NCBI RefSeq assembly: GCF_035621135.1
Contig: NZ_CP141728.1
Location: 558,001-622,000, forward strand
DNA length: 64,000 bases
Direction of reading: 5' to 3'
Source of the DNA: Sinanaerobacter sp. ZZT-01
GTDB taxonomy: Bacteria; Bacillota; Clostridia; Peptostreptococcales; Anaerovoracaceae
Below, one piece after another: positions 8,539 to 17,035 of the stretch. Under the pieces are notes generated by a model. It saw only the letters and a program-made list of their open reading frames with translations. It had not been told where the DNA came from and did no database searches. A program made the position numbers and the translations under genes. How positions within the stretch are numbered: position 1 is the stretch's first letter; the number at the start of each line of letters is the position of its first letter.

Positions 8539-8567
8539 TTGCGATCCTTTTTATTATTTGATACAAT
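8539..8567 (+). promoter_or_regulatory. sigma-A type promoter for tcdA
   Basis: TTGCGA (8539-8544), a 17-base spacer and TACAAT (8562-8567), 32 bases upstream of the tcdA ATG at 8600. The ribosome site GGGAGAATTTT follows. Confidence 0.6.
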
Positions 8568-8599
8568 ATCTTATATGATAAATAGATTGGGAGAATTTT

Positions 8600-9301
8600 A
8601 TGTTACATGAGTTTTCAAGAACCGCACTTTTGATTGGAGAAGAAGCCATCGACCGGCTCAGCCACGCTTCTGTCGCTATCTTTGGGGTCGGAGGAGTCGG
8701 AGGTTATGTCGCAGAAAGTCTGGCAAGAAGTGGAATCGGTCATTTCACTTTATTTGACAACGATACCGTATCGCTTACAAATATAAACCGACAGATTATT
8801 GCAACCCACAAAACACTGGGAAGACTAAAGGTTGAGGTGATGAAAGAGCGGATTTTAGAGATTAATCCAAAAGCGGATGTAAAGATACATTCCGTCTTTT
8901 TTACTGCGGATAACGCAGACGAATTTGATTTGTCTCATTATTCCTATATCGTAGATGCGATTGATACCGTAGCTTCTAAACTGCTTTTAATTGAATGTGC
9001 AAAAAATGCAGACATACCCATCATCTGCTCTATGGGAGCAGGAAACAAACTGGACCCGACACGATTTGAAGTTACAGATATTGCTAAAACTTCTGTCTGT
9101 CCCCTCGCAAAGGTCATTCGTTCGGAATTACGAAAACGGAAAATTAAAGATGTGAAGGTTGTGTATTCCAAAGAGGAAGCATTAAAACCAGCGGTATCCG
9201 AAGAAACCGGAAAACGTCAAATTCCCGGAAGCATTGCTTACGTTCCGTCCACAGCCGGATTGATCCTTGCAAGTGAAGTCGTAAAAGACTTAATAAAATA
9301 A
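8600..9301 (+). CDS. tcdA: tRNA threonylcarbamoyladenosine dehydratase
   Basis: A 233-residue ThiF/HesA-type ATP-dependent enzyme that cyclises t6A at position 37 of ANN-decoding tRNAs. VAIFGVGGVGGYVAESLARS is the nucleotide-binding loop and FDNDTVSLTNINRQI contains the adenylation-contact residues. SMGAGNKLDPTRFEVTDI and the absence of a zinc CxxC pair fit the YgdL/TcdA branch rather than MoeB or ThiF. It is monocistronic, with promoter at 8539-8567 and terminator at 9336-9374. Confidence 0.9.
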   Translation: MLHEFSRTALLIGEEAIDRLSHASVAIFGVGGVGGYVAESLARSGIGHFTLFDNDTVSLTNINRQIIATHKTLGRLKVEVMKERILEINPKADVKIHSVFFTADNADEFDLSHYSYIVDAIDTVASKLLLIECAKNADIPIICSMGAGNKLDPTRFEVTDIAKTSVCPLAKVIRSELRKRKIKDVKVVYSKEEALKPAVSEETGKRQIPGSIAYVPSTAGLILASEVVKDLIK

Positions 9302-9335
9302 AGTTGTGTCAAACGACTTTTTCTATCTGATAAAA

Positions 9336-9374
9336 AAAGCCGCTGCATCCAATCAACAAGGATGCAGCGGCTTT
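9336..9374. terminator. bidirectional terminator
   Basis: AAAGCCGCTGCATCC pairs perfectly with GGATGCAGCGGCTTT around a 9-base loop. A/T runs on both sides serve tcdA from the left and the AtuA-like operon from the right. Confidence 0.85.
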
Positions 9375-9388
9375 CTATTATAAAACGG

Positions 9389-9688
9389 TTAAATTTCCAT
9401 CTCCATGAGAGCCATGCAAAGAGCTTTCCCATGTTTATCCTGTGCCAAAGATCTGGTAACTCCTCCCCCTAAGGTTTTATCCAGAACAAAATTCATGGCA
9501 CAAATGCTGTCTATATCGTATCGTACAACTTCTCCCTTACAAATCTCACCAAAATACTTCTTTACTCTTTCCGGTGTAATTTTCTCTTTTAACATCGCAT
9601 AATCTTTTTCATCATACGGGATCAGCGAAATGTTTGAAATATCTCCTTTATCTCCGGTTCGAGAATGTGCTATATCTTTTAATTTCAT
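9389..9688 (-). CDS. AtuA-related ferredoxin-fold subunit (C-terminal part of AtuA)
   Basis: A 99-residue protein matching the C-terminal domain of acyclic terpene utilisation protein AtuA. It opens LKDIAHSRTGDKGDISNISL, the hallmark of that domain, and has LDKTLGGGVTRSLAQDKHGK near the end. In pseudomonads this is fused to the large part; here it is a separate gene whose ribosome site (AGGAGG) lies in the 3-base gap after the large subunit. It is last in the operon before the terminator at 9336-9374. Biochemical function is unproven. Confidence 0.85.
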   Translation of the reverse strand: MKLKDIAHSRTGDKGDISNISLIPYDEKDYAMLKEKITPERVKKYFGEICKGEVVRYDIDSICAMNFVLDKTLGGGVTRSLAQDKHGKALCMALMEMEI

Positions 9689-9691
9689 TTT

Positions 9692-11044
9692 TTACACCTC
9701 CTGATATGAAACTTTTATGTCCACAATTTCCCTTGGAACGAAAATGGAACAGATTGAAACGACTTCGGAAACTTTCTTAGTTGCCCCTGCTCCTCCTGCC
9801 GGTCCGTTAGTATAAAGTGCTTCCACTTCATTGGCAATCAATTCCGCATTGTGTCTGTCTTTTGTCCTGCCCGAGCATCTAACTCTGATTTCCGAAAAAT
9901 GATCGGGAGCAAATTGATCTGAAATCTCGCTTTTATATAAGGAGTTATAGCCAATAAAATCGGTTCTGTATTCTTCCATCTCAACGCCTATCAACTGAAG
10001 CCGTTTTTCAACAATTTCCGCAGCCAGCTTCGCTCGATTCATACAATTCGATCCGCCGTAGCTGATTTCTCCTTCTCCGATAAAGCAATCCTTATATCCA
10101 ACACTTACTTTCAATGTTTCCGGCTTTCCATGGGAAGTAGCATGCATCGCTTTTACTCTGTCTTTTCCTACTTGTGTAAACGTAACATGAGAAAAATCAG
10201 CGATTACATCCGGTGTCATATACTTTTGCGGATTATGAATTTCATAAATCATCTGTTCCTTACAGGTATCCGTGCTCACGATTCCACCGGAGCCTTCTAC
10301 CTTAGTCACGATAATTTCACCTGTTTCATCAATTTCTATCAACGGAAATCCCAAACGTTCCAAATTCGGAACATCCTTATATCCCGGGTCTGCATAATAT
10401 CCTCCGGTGACCTGGCCTCCGCACTCCAGCAGATGCCCTACCAACACGGCCTGCCCCATTTGTTCCGGATTCTTTTCCAGATTCCATCCGAATTCATGCA
10501 CCAATGGTCCAATCGCAAGTGCGGGATCTGACACTCTTCCTGTAATAATAATATCCGCTTCATTTTTGAGTGCTTCGATAATTCCATCGGCTCCACAGTA
10601 TACATTTGTGGATAAGATCGATTCTTGAATCTCTCCTAAAGAACAATCTAACTCCAATACATGATTGTCATAGTACTTTTTTATGTCATCAAAAATATCA
10701 TCACCGGTTACTGCTGCTATTTTCAATCCGCTTACCCCTAGTTCCTTCGCCAATGCAACGGTTACTTCTGCAGCCGCAAGAGGGTTCGCTGAACCCATAT
10801 TTGTGATTACTTTGATTCCATTTTTTTTCGCTAAGGGAAGAATTTTTCTCATTCTTGCTTCCAGCAGCTGATTGTAGCCTTTTTTCGGATCTTTCATTTT
10901 GTCCTGCTGTCCGATTGCAATCGTTCGTTCCGCAAGACACTCAAACATGATGTAATCCAAATTTCCTTTTTCCATCAATTCAACTGCCGGTTCAATACGG
11001 TCACCGGCATATCCGGCTCCGCTCCCGATTCTAATCTTCTTCAT
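9692..11044 (-). CDS. AtuA-like protein, large part (DUF1446)
   Basis: A 450-residue DUF1446 protein. The N-terminus IRIGSGAGYAGDRIEPAVEL and the inner motifs ITGRVSDPALAIGPLVHEF and GSGGIVSTDTCKEQMIYE are typical of the family. AtuA was named for growth on citronellol and geraniol, but its reaction is not known; homologues in anaerobes sit with organic-acid transporters. Here it lies 57 bases after a CitMHS transporter and before the small AtuA-like subunit, all probably one transcript from the sigma-54 promoter at about 12496-12512. I infer breakdown of a short carboxylic or hydroxy acid. Confidence 0.85.
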   Translation of the reverse strand: MKKIRIGSGAGYAGDRIEPAVELMEKGNLDYIMFECLAERTIAIGQQDKMKDPKKGYNQLLEARMRKILPLAKKNGIKVITNMGSANPLAAAEVTVALAKELGVSGLKIAAVTGDDIFDDIKKYYDNHVLELDCSLGEIQESILSTNVYCGADGIIEALKNEADIIITGRVSDPALAIGPLVHEFGWNLEKNPEQMGQAVLVGHLLECGGQVTGGYYADPGYKDVPNLERLGFPLIEIDETGEIIVTKVEGSGGIVSTDTCKEQMIYEIHNPQKYMTPDVIADFSHVTFTQVGKDRVKAMHATSHGKPETLKVSVGYKDCFIGEGEISYGGSNCMNRAKLAAEIVEKRLQLIGVEMEEYRTDFIGYNSLYKSEISDQFAPDHFSEIRVRCSGRTKDRHNAELIANEVEALYTNGPAGGAGATKKVSEVVSICSIFVPREIVDIKVSYQEV

Positions 11045-11101
11045 TTCTATACCATCTCCTCATTCACTGCTGGTAAAATATACTCACGCCAGCTACATTT
11101 A

Positions 11102-12406
11102 TTAAAAAGCAATTGCACCAGTTACTGCTGCAACAATTACGACTACTATAGATACACCCCAGGCTAATGGCAACGTTTTTCTCTGATGTTCCGCCAAATC
11201 GAGTCCTGTAAGACCGGTAAGAAGGAAAGTCGCTCCGGTCAGCGGGCTGATCGGGAATCCTAAAGTCATCTGGCCTGCGATGGATGCTCTTGCAATGGAT
11301 AGTGGGTCTCCTCCCATCATCTCTACAGCCTGAGATAATACCGGAAGCACTCCATAGTAATAGGAATCCGGATCGAATACCAAGCTCAAAGGAACACCTA
11401 ATATACCAACCAAAACTGGTATAAACCCACCTAAAGATGTCGGTATAAAGGTCACAATGGCTTCTGCCAAAGCAGTAAGCATGCCAGAACCCTGCATGAT
11501 TCCAATAAAGGAACCGGCCGCAAATAACATCGATGCCATCATCAGCGCAGCCTTTGCGTGAGAATCCACTCTTTCTTTCTGCATTTTAATATCCGGATAA
11601 TTTATCAGTAATACCAATGCAGTTCCAATCATAAATACAGCGGCAGGCGGCAGGATTGATTTCAGCATAACGGCAACCGCAGCAATAATTAAAATAAGAT
11701 TGACGATAAACAGCTTTGGCCTTTTTAACTCTGCCTGTTCTGGAGTTTCTTCACTCTCCGACTCATCCAAATGAATGTCGTTCAACGTATCTCCCAGTCT
11801 TTTCTTCTCCGCTCTTCCTAAGAATACCGCGATGATTAGTATTGTAATAAATCCGCAAATCATTGGAATGAGCATCGGATTAAAAATACCATTAATATCA
11901 GATTTTAATGCGGTTATCGCTCTTAACGTAGGGCCACCCCACGGGAGCATGTTCATAATACCTGCACCAAGCGCAACCAATGTTGCAAGTGTCGTTGCAC
12001 GCATCCCCAATTTCTGATACAAAGGCAGCAATGCCGGAATCGCAATTAAAAACGTAACTGCTCCCGAACCATCTAAATGAACAATCGCTGCAAGCAGGAA
12101 AGTGCCGATACAGATTTTAACCGGGTCTTTTCCCACTACTTTTAAAATCCCCTTCACAATCGGATCAAATGTGCCTGCATCTGACAGGACGCCAAAAAAC
12201 AGAATAGCAAAAATAAACATTACACCGGTAGGAGCAATATTTTTCAGCCCGTCTGTGATAAAAGTCCCCAATTGGGAACCCTGACCCGCGACCAGGCAGC
12301 CTATAATAGGTACAATGATAAGTGCAAGAAGTGTCTGCAGCTTTTTCGTCATAATCAAGGTAAGCATTATGACAATTGTTAAAAATCCAATAAGCGCTAA
12401 TGACAT
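11102..12406 (-). CDS. CitMHS-family carboxylate transporter
   Basis: A 434-residue, roughly 12-segment secondary transporter of the CitMHS type (citrate-metal:H+ family within the ion transporter superfamily). HLDGSGAVTFLIAIPALLPLY and MNMLPWGGPTLRAITAL are conserved substrate-region motifs. A charged cytoplasmic loop (HLDESESEETPEQAELKRP) sits in the centre. First gene of the operon under the sigma-54 promoter; RBS AAGGAGAATGGTTT. It most likely imports the compound processed by the AtuA-like proteins; whether that is citrate is not shown by sequence. Confidence 0.85.
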   Translation of the reverse strand: MSLALIGFLTIVIMLTLIMTKKLQTLLALIIVPIIGCLVAGQGSQLGTFITDGLKNIAPTGVMFIFAILFFGVLSDAGTFDPIVKGILKVVGKDPVKICIGTFLLAAIVHLDGSGAVTFLIAIPALLPLYQKLGMRATTLATLVALGAGIMNMLPWGGPTLRAITALKSDINGIFNPMLIPMICGFITILIIAVFLGRAEKKRLGDTLNDIHLDESESEETPEQAELKRPKLFIVNLILIIAAVAVMLKSILPPAAVFMIGTALVLLINYPDIKMQKERVDSHAKAALMMASMLFAAGSFIGIMQGSGMLTALAEAIVTFIPTSLGGFIPVLVGILGVPLSLVFDPDSYYYGVLPVLSQAVEMMGGDPLSIARASIAGQMTLGFPISPLTGATFLLTGLTGLDLAEHQRKTLPLAWGVSIVVVIVAAVTGAIAF

Positions 12407-12495
12407 AAACCATTCTCCTTTTCTTTACTAAGTAATACGATTTACAAGTGAAACCCCTTGGCCTTTGGGGCTTTCACCTTTGTACCATAATATAT

Positions 12496-12512
12496 AGCAA
12501 TTTGCATGCCAA
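12496..12512 (-). promoter_or_regulatory. sigma-54 (-24/-12) promoter
   Basis: The minus strand reads TTGGCATGCAAATTGCT. This fits the TGGCAY-N5-TTGCW consensus with the invariant GG (12509-12510) and GC (12497-12498) 10 bases apart. It lies 90 bases upstream of the CitMHS start, downstream of the sigma-54 activator gene. Confidence 0.82.
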
Positions 12513-12573
12513 CTGTATATTCATTGAAATGTTACCATTTACCCTCTCTGCTAATTAAAAAATTATCAATATC

Positions 12574-12690
12574 TTTCTAAAATATTAGAAAGTATAATTC
12601 GATTCGTTATAAAATAATACCCCAAACAATGAGAATTATGCGTTTCTAAAGAATTAGAAAGAAACAGGACAATTTCTAATTTCTTAGAAA
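12574..12690. promoter_or_regulatory. three enhancer-type activator sites TTTCTAA-N4-TTAGAAA
   Basis: Three perfect palindromes of one design: 12574-12591, 12643-12660 and 12673-12690. They lie about 80-190 bases upstream of the -12/-24 promoter, the usual distance for upstream activating sites of sigma-54 activators. The third sits inside the activator gene's terminator stem. Confidence 0.75.
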
Positions 12691-12702
12691 TTGTCCTGTT
12701 TC
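12661..12702 (-). terminator. terminator of the sigma-54 activator gene
   Basis: A 19-bp perfect stem (GAAACAGGACAATTTCTAA with its complement) around TTTC begins next to the activator stop codon, followed on the minus strand by TTTCTTTCT. It contains one activator site. Confidence 0.7.
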
Positions 12703-14037
12703 TTATTGATCGTTTAATTTATTATAAAGAGTCGCCAGTGAGATTCCAAGCTTCTCAGCGACATTTTTTTTATCTTCTACCGATTCTCCGTAAAATTCAA
12801 CTGCTTTTTTTATCTGCTCCTTTTCAAACAGCCGTACTGCCTCTGCCAGCGGCTTAAAATAGTAATCACTTTGATTTAAGTCCTCTAGTACGGAAGGAGG
12901 CAGACTTGAAACTCCGATTTCATTGTCGTGGCAGACTACTGCGCTGTATTCCAACACATTGTTTAACTCTCTTACATTCCCCGGCCAGTTATATTTATAG
13001 AGAATTCCTTTTGCCTCTGCACTGATGGAAAGGTTTCTCTTCTGTTGAATTCCAAGTACCCCAAGATGCTTTTCCACAAGGGGAATAATATCTTCCCTGC
13101 GCTCTCTGAGAGGGGGGAGGTGCAGAGGAAACGTGGAAATCCGATAATACAAATCCTTTCTGAACTTTTTCTCTTCTATATATTTTATCAAATCAACATT
13201 ACAGGCACATATGAGTCTCACATCAATCCCGATTTCGGAAGTTCCTCCTACGCGTCTTATTTTCCTTTCCTGAATAACCCGAAGTAGTTTTGCCTGAAGA
13301 TTATAATCCAATTCAGAAACTTCATCTAAAAAAATGGTTCCTTTTTCTGCAATTTCAAAAATACCCGGTTTTCCGTTCTTATTTGCTCCGGTAAAGGCAC
13401 CGCCCTCATATCCAAAAAGCTCACTCTCCAGTATGTTTCCGTTAAGAGCTGCACAATTAATCGCTACAAAAGGATATTCTTGTCTCAGACTTTCATTATG
13501 AATTGCCTGCGCATATAACTCTTTGCCGCAGCCGCTTTCTCCATCAATGAGCACAGAAATATCCGACTTTGCAATTTTCTTAGCATCTTCTATGCATTTT
13601 AAAGAAGCCGCACTTTGACAAATGATATCCTGAAACTCATATCTTGTCCCATTTGTATGTCTCATTCTTTCTTTCAAATCCGATTGCTTTTTTTCAAGCT
13701 CTTTTAACGTATCCATAATAAATTGTGCATTTCTTAAGAAAGTAACCGTTGAAACTCCGCCTCTCAGAGTTCCATCCTCAAAGATCGGATAAATGTTTGC
13801 AAAATATTCCTCCCCCTTTTCCTCCCGAAAGACGACTTCCATCGGCTTTCCTTTTCTTAAAACCTGAGGCATTCTTGCTCCCGGACGAATTTTTGTCAAA
13901 ACCGAGCCCTTTACTTCTTCTAAAGTATGGCCGATAAAATCGCCGTAAGCACGATTAAAATACACAATTTTGTTTTCTTGATTGACGATAAGAACGCCTT
14001 CATCCATAGCATTTAATATGGTCTCAAATTTTATCAT
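12703..14037 (-). CDS. sigma-54-dependent transcriptional activator with PAS sensor
   Basis: A 444-residue enhancer-binding protein. An N-terminal PAS domain (residues about 5-110) precedes an AAA+ core with Walker A GESGCGKE (166-173), the sigma-54 contact loop GAFTGA (213-218) and Walker B GTIFLDEV (233-240). A C-terminal Fis-type helix-turn-helix (KKNVAEKLGISLATLYNKL) ends the protein. No receiver domain, so it likely responds to a ligand bound by PAS. ATG 14037 follows GGGAGGGGCGG; an upstream in-frame ATG lacks a ribosome site. It is encoded just before the operon it should activate. Walker A has Cys where Thr is usual. Confidence 0.93.
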   Translation of the reverse strand: MIKFETILNAMDEGVLIVNQENKIVYFNRAYGDFIGHTLEEVKGSVLTKIRPGARMPQVLRKGKPMEVVFREEKGEEYFANIYPIFEDGTLRGGVSTVTFLRNAQFIMDTLKELEKKQSDLKERMRHTNGTRYEFQDIICQSAASLKCIEDAKKIAKSDISVLIDGESGCGKELYAQAIHNESLRQEYPFVAINCAALNGNILESELFGYEGGAFTGANKNGKPGIFEIAEKGTIFLDEVSELDYNLQAKLLRVIQERKIRRVGGTSEIGIDVRLICACNVDLIKYIEEKKFRKDLYYRISTFPLHLPPLRERREDIIPLVEKHLGVLGIQQKRNLSISAEAKGILYKYNWPGNVRELNNVLEYSAVVCHDNEIGVSSLPPSVLEDLNQSDYYFKPLAEAVRLFEKEQIKKAVEFYGESVEDKKNVAEKLGISLATLYNKLNDQ

Positions 14038-14187
14038 ACAGCCGCCCCTCCCTCTCTTTGTTATAATAATAACATTCTGCCACCTCGGGTTCAATTACTT
14101 ATCCATTTCTTAGAAATTTCTTTATTCTTGATCCCATATTTGCTTCAATCCGTACCTGAGGATTCTTTCACGCTGTATGCATTTTAC

Positions 14188-14949
14188 TTAATTTTCTTCT
14201 AAGCTATGAAGCAGTTTTTTTAAGCTGCCTTCGTTCATCAGTTGGACACTTTCAAATTTCCCTCTATAAAAAATAGCCCAATTATTGAATACACTGGGAA
14301 CATGCTTTGCTTTCTCAAGTGTATCTACCTCAATCATGTCAAGAGGGATCTCATTCTTTTTGCAATATGCTGTAACCTGCTCGATGCAATTTAAAATGAA
14401 AGGGCATTGTTTGCTATAATAAATAGTAAGCCTTTTACTTTTAATTGCTTGTGCCTTTGCGCTTTCTGTAAAATTTGGCTTCGTCCCTTCAAATGACAAT
14501 GCTAAGAGTTCATACATATCTCCTATCGTATCAGCCACCTGAAAGCCATATTTTTGCATAAATTTTTTGTCAGAAAGGTATGGTTTTTTCTTTTTCGAAC
14601 TGATGATACATACCCCGGATTTTCCTTGCTTCTTTGCATCCTCTATGCAATACTCTAAAAGCTCCTGTCCGCATCCCTGCCCTTTGAAACTTCCGGAAAC
14701 CCATAAGCAGTAAATGTAGATATAATTCTTCCCCTCAACCGGAACCCATGCGGTTTCAAGTGGCGCATATTCAATGAAGACTTTTCCCTTTGCATCGAGC
14801 TTTCTAAAAACATGTCCTTCGTCAAAGCGTTCCCTCAACCATTGTTTTTTTACAGAGACACCACATTGATGCTTTTTATCCGAAATCGCACAGCAAACAT
14901 GCTCGTTTTCAAGGTTTTCTTCTGTTAAATTAATATATCTATGATTCAT
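14188..14949 (-). CDS. YoaP-type GNAT acetyltransferase
   Basis: A 253-residue two-domain protein. The N-terminal half is a GNAT acetyltransferase fold with the acetyl-CoA loop WVSGSFKGQGCGQELLEYC around residue 95. The C-terminal half (from about 165) is the YoaP extension: LTIYYSKQCPFILNCIEQV resembles a thioredoxin-like Cys pair (C-x5-C) region. Substrate unknown. RBS AGGAGACTATTAA. It follows the shortened GyrI-like gene by 51 bases on the same strand, so they may share a transcript. Confidence 0.8.
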   Translation of the reverse strand: MNHRYINLTEENLENEHVCCAISDKKHQCGVSVKKQWLRERFDEGHVFRKLDAKGKVFIEYAPLETAWVPVEGKNYIYIYCLWVSGSFKGQGCGQELLEYCIEDAKKQGKSGVCIISSKKKKPYLSDKKFMQKYGFQVADTIGDMYELLALSFEGTKPNFTESAKAQAIKSKRLTIYYSKQCPFILNCIEQVTAYCKKNEIPLDMIEVDTLEKAKHVPSVFNNWAIFYRGKFESVQLMNEGSLKKLLHSLEEN

Positions 14950-15000
14950 TTAATAGTCTCCTATTCTAAAAAATATTTTATTATTTATTTTTTTGCCTTT

Positions 15001-15528
15001 TTAATCGGATGCCGCAAAACTGTTTTTAATTTGCGTCATTCCCTGTATCGTTTTTGTCTCTTCGTCATAAGAGCCTATATGCATGCACTGGACACAAATG
15101 CCTTCGTCATAGGTAAAATATTCTGCTTCGGAAAAATCTTTTTTCTTTTTATTTCCTGCTTCTTTAACTGCCCAATCAAAATCTTGCTTGTCCACAAAAT
15201 CAGGCAGACGAATCATAGAGATCCACTGAAATCTCTCTTTCTGCAAAAAATCAACTCCCGAAACGCCCTCCTGCCACCAAAGACCTTCTAGCGGTGGTAC
15301 AACGTATTCAAAATAGCCTTCTATCTCATATGGACTCTTTTTGCTCATTTTAATCGTATAAGCAATTCCGTACAGCATTTCCACTGCTTCTTGGTATTTA
15401 CTGATTTCTTCATTCGGATTTCCCTTCCCTCTTACCGCAATATAATTCATTTTCGGAATTTCCACAATAACCGGCTTCTTCGGCGGAATATAAAATTCTT
15501 TATATTCTTTTTTAAAATCAAATGCCAT
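15001..15528 (-). CDS. GyrI-like small-molecule-binding domain protein, C-terminally shortened
   Basis: A 175-residue protein from ATG 15528 behind GGAGGCTTAGGC. FDFKKEYKEFYIPPKKPVIV and IPKMNYIAVRGKGNPNEE open the stand-alone GyrI-like family, which binds small molecules in an SOUL/BRE-type fold. Usual members have about 205-215 residues and end with a conserved HHEIYLSDPR-like block. Here the frame stops at KNSFAASD before that block, and the acetyltransferase gene follows within 51 bases. A deletion of the 3' end is the simplest explanation; activity is uncertain. Confidence 0.75.
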   Translation of the reverse strand: MAFDFKKEYKEFYIPPKKPVIVEIPKMNYIAVRGKGNPNEEISKYQEAVEMLYGIAYTIKMSKKSPYEIEGYFEYVVPPLEGLWWQEGVSGVDFLQKERFQWISMIRLPDFVDKQDFDWAVKEAGNKKKKDFSEAEYFTYDEGICVQCMHIGSYDEETKTIQGMTQIKNSFAASD

Positions 15529-15831
15529 GCCTAAGCCTCCTTTCAGCAGCCACAACCGTATCTCGTTTTACTCCACGGTCGTCCGGTCCCTTAGATCGAT
15601 ACTTATTTAATTTTTTCTGCGCTTTTCAGCCTATCTTTATTATAGCCAATAAAACCAAACAACAGTGTGTCATATTATGAAATTATGAATCAATCTACTA
15701 TTTAAAATAATATACTTTCGCTTATTTAACCTGAATCCTATGTAATCCATAGCACATAAAAAAATTTGCAGGTGCTTCTGCACTTGCAAATTTTTTACAC
15801 ACATATAACCCTAGCTGTAACGAAATCTGTT
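15529..15831 (-). terminator. intergenic region with terminator at 15761-15796
   Basis: AAAATTTGCAGGTGC pairs with GCACTTGCAAATTTT (one G-U) around a 4-base loop, with T-runs on both sides. It ends the peroxiredoxin transcript arriving from the right. No gene is visible in 15560-15750. Confidence 0.75.
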
Positions 15832-16482
15832 TTACTCTGTTATGTCCTTATAGCACCACCACCAATCCTCACAGGTCAGACCCATACCGCCCGGATTGTT
15901 AACCCGTTCCAATAGCTGCTCATACGTCCGTGGTGGCGGCACCATGACCGGCTGACCAGGCACCCAGTTTGCGGGAGTCACTACCTGGTATTCATCAGTT
16001 GTCTGCAATGCCTCCACCAAACGTAAAATTTCTGGAATGTTTCTGCCATTTGTTAAAGGGTAAGTAAGTATCGCCCGAACGATTTGATCCGGATCGATGA
16101 TAAACACATTCCGCACTGTTTGCGTTTCACTGACATCTGGTGCGATCATACCATACAATCTTGCCACATCCCCCATGCGGTCTGCCACAACCGGGAATGG
16201 TATCTCAATCCCTGTATCTTCAAAAATCGAATAAACCCAAGCCAAATGGGACGGGTTACTGTCAATACTTAGACCTAATAGCTTTGTATTCCGGCTTTCA
16301 AATGCAGGATTTGCATTGGCGAATGCAATGAATTCAGTAGTACATACCGGAGTAAAATCCCCGGGATGAGAGAAAAAAACAAGCCAGCTTCCTTTATAAT
16401 CAGACATCTGCATCGGCCCCATTGTCGTATCTGCATAAAAATCAGGAGCCTTCATTCCAATTGTAAGATGATTTTCTTCCAT
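15832..16482 (-). CDS. peroxiredoxin (Prx6-type)
   Basis: A 216-residue thiol peroxidase reducing peroxides. The peroxidatic cysteine is Cys47 in HPGDFTPVCTTEF. The long C-terminal domain (PANWVPGQPVMVPPP) places it in the Prx6-like, archaeal-type branch. The C-terminus has two further cysteines in CEDWWWCY (204 and 210), which match the position of resolving cysteines in that branch. RBS GAAGGTGAGTAGAA. A paralogue with the same cysteine positions lies at 42814-43476. Standing alone, with terminator at 15761-15796. Confidence 0.92.
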   Translation of the reverse strand: MEENHLTIGMKAPDFYADTTMGPMQMSDYKGSWLVFFSHPGDFTPVCTTEFIAFANANPAFESRNTKLLGLSIDSNPSHLAWVYSIFEDTGIEIPFPVVADRMGDVARLYGMIAPDVSETQTVRNVFIIDPDQIVRAILTYPLTNGRNIPEILRLVEALQTTDEYQVVTPANWVPGQPVMVPPPRTYEQLLERVNNPGGMGLTCEDWWWCYKDITE

Positions 16483-16708
16483 TTCTATCTACTCACCTTC
16501 TTTCTTTATATGCTATGTCTGATTCCCTTACTTCATGCCTAACGGCTAAAATCGTTTTGTTAAAATACCATTAGAGCAATCTAAAATGAGAGAAACTCCA
16601 TTATTTCAGCAGCAAAAAAAGATTGACAAAGACTCTATGCTTTCATACAATATCATTAATTGATATCATATAACGATATTAAAAAATGTAAGAGCAGGAG
16701 GAATAAAT

Positions 16709-17035
16709 ATGCCAAGAAAGGCATTGGAAGGTTTAACAGAATCCATGTTCTATGTCCTCATGGCTTTCAATCAAAAACCAATGTGCGGTATTGATGTTGC
16801 CGCATTTATTGATCAAAAAACAAAGGGGCAATTACAAATTGGTCCTGCAACCTTATACACTATTTTAGGAAAATTTGAAAGTGAAAAATATATAAGAGAA
16901 ACTGAAGTTGTTGGACGCAAACGAACTTACCACATTACAAAGATAGGGATCGCAGCATATCAGACAGAAATCATTCGACTGCGCCGATGCTTGGAAGATG
17001 CCGAAAGCGAGAATTCCACCGAGGAGAAACTATGA
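16709..17035 (+). CDS. PadR-family transcriptional regulator
   Basis: A 108-residue winged-helix protein. LTESMFYVLMAFNQKPMCGIDV begins helix 1-2, QIGPATLYTILGKFESEKYI is the recognition helix, and the wing is VVGRKRTYHITKIG. The C-terminal helix gives dimerisation. It overlaps the next gene by ATGA, a conserved arrangement with DUF2812 proteins. RBS GCAGGAGGAATAAAT. Likely represses its own operon until a membrane or envelope signal appears; that is inferred from family behaviour. Confidence 0.92.
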   Translation: MPRKALEGLTESMFYVLMAFNQKPMCGIDVAAFIDQKTKGQLQIGPATLYTILGKFESEKYIRETEVVGRKRTYHITKIGIAAYQTEIIRLRRCLEDAESENSTEEKL

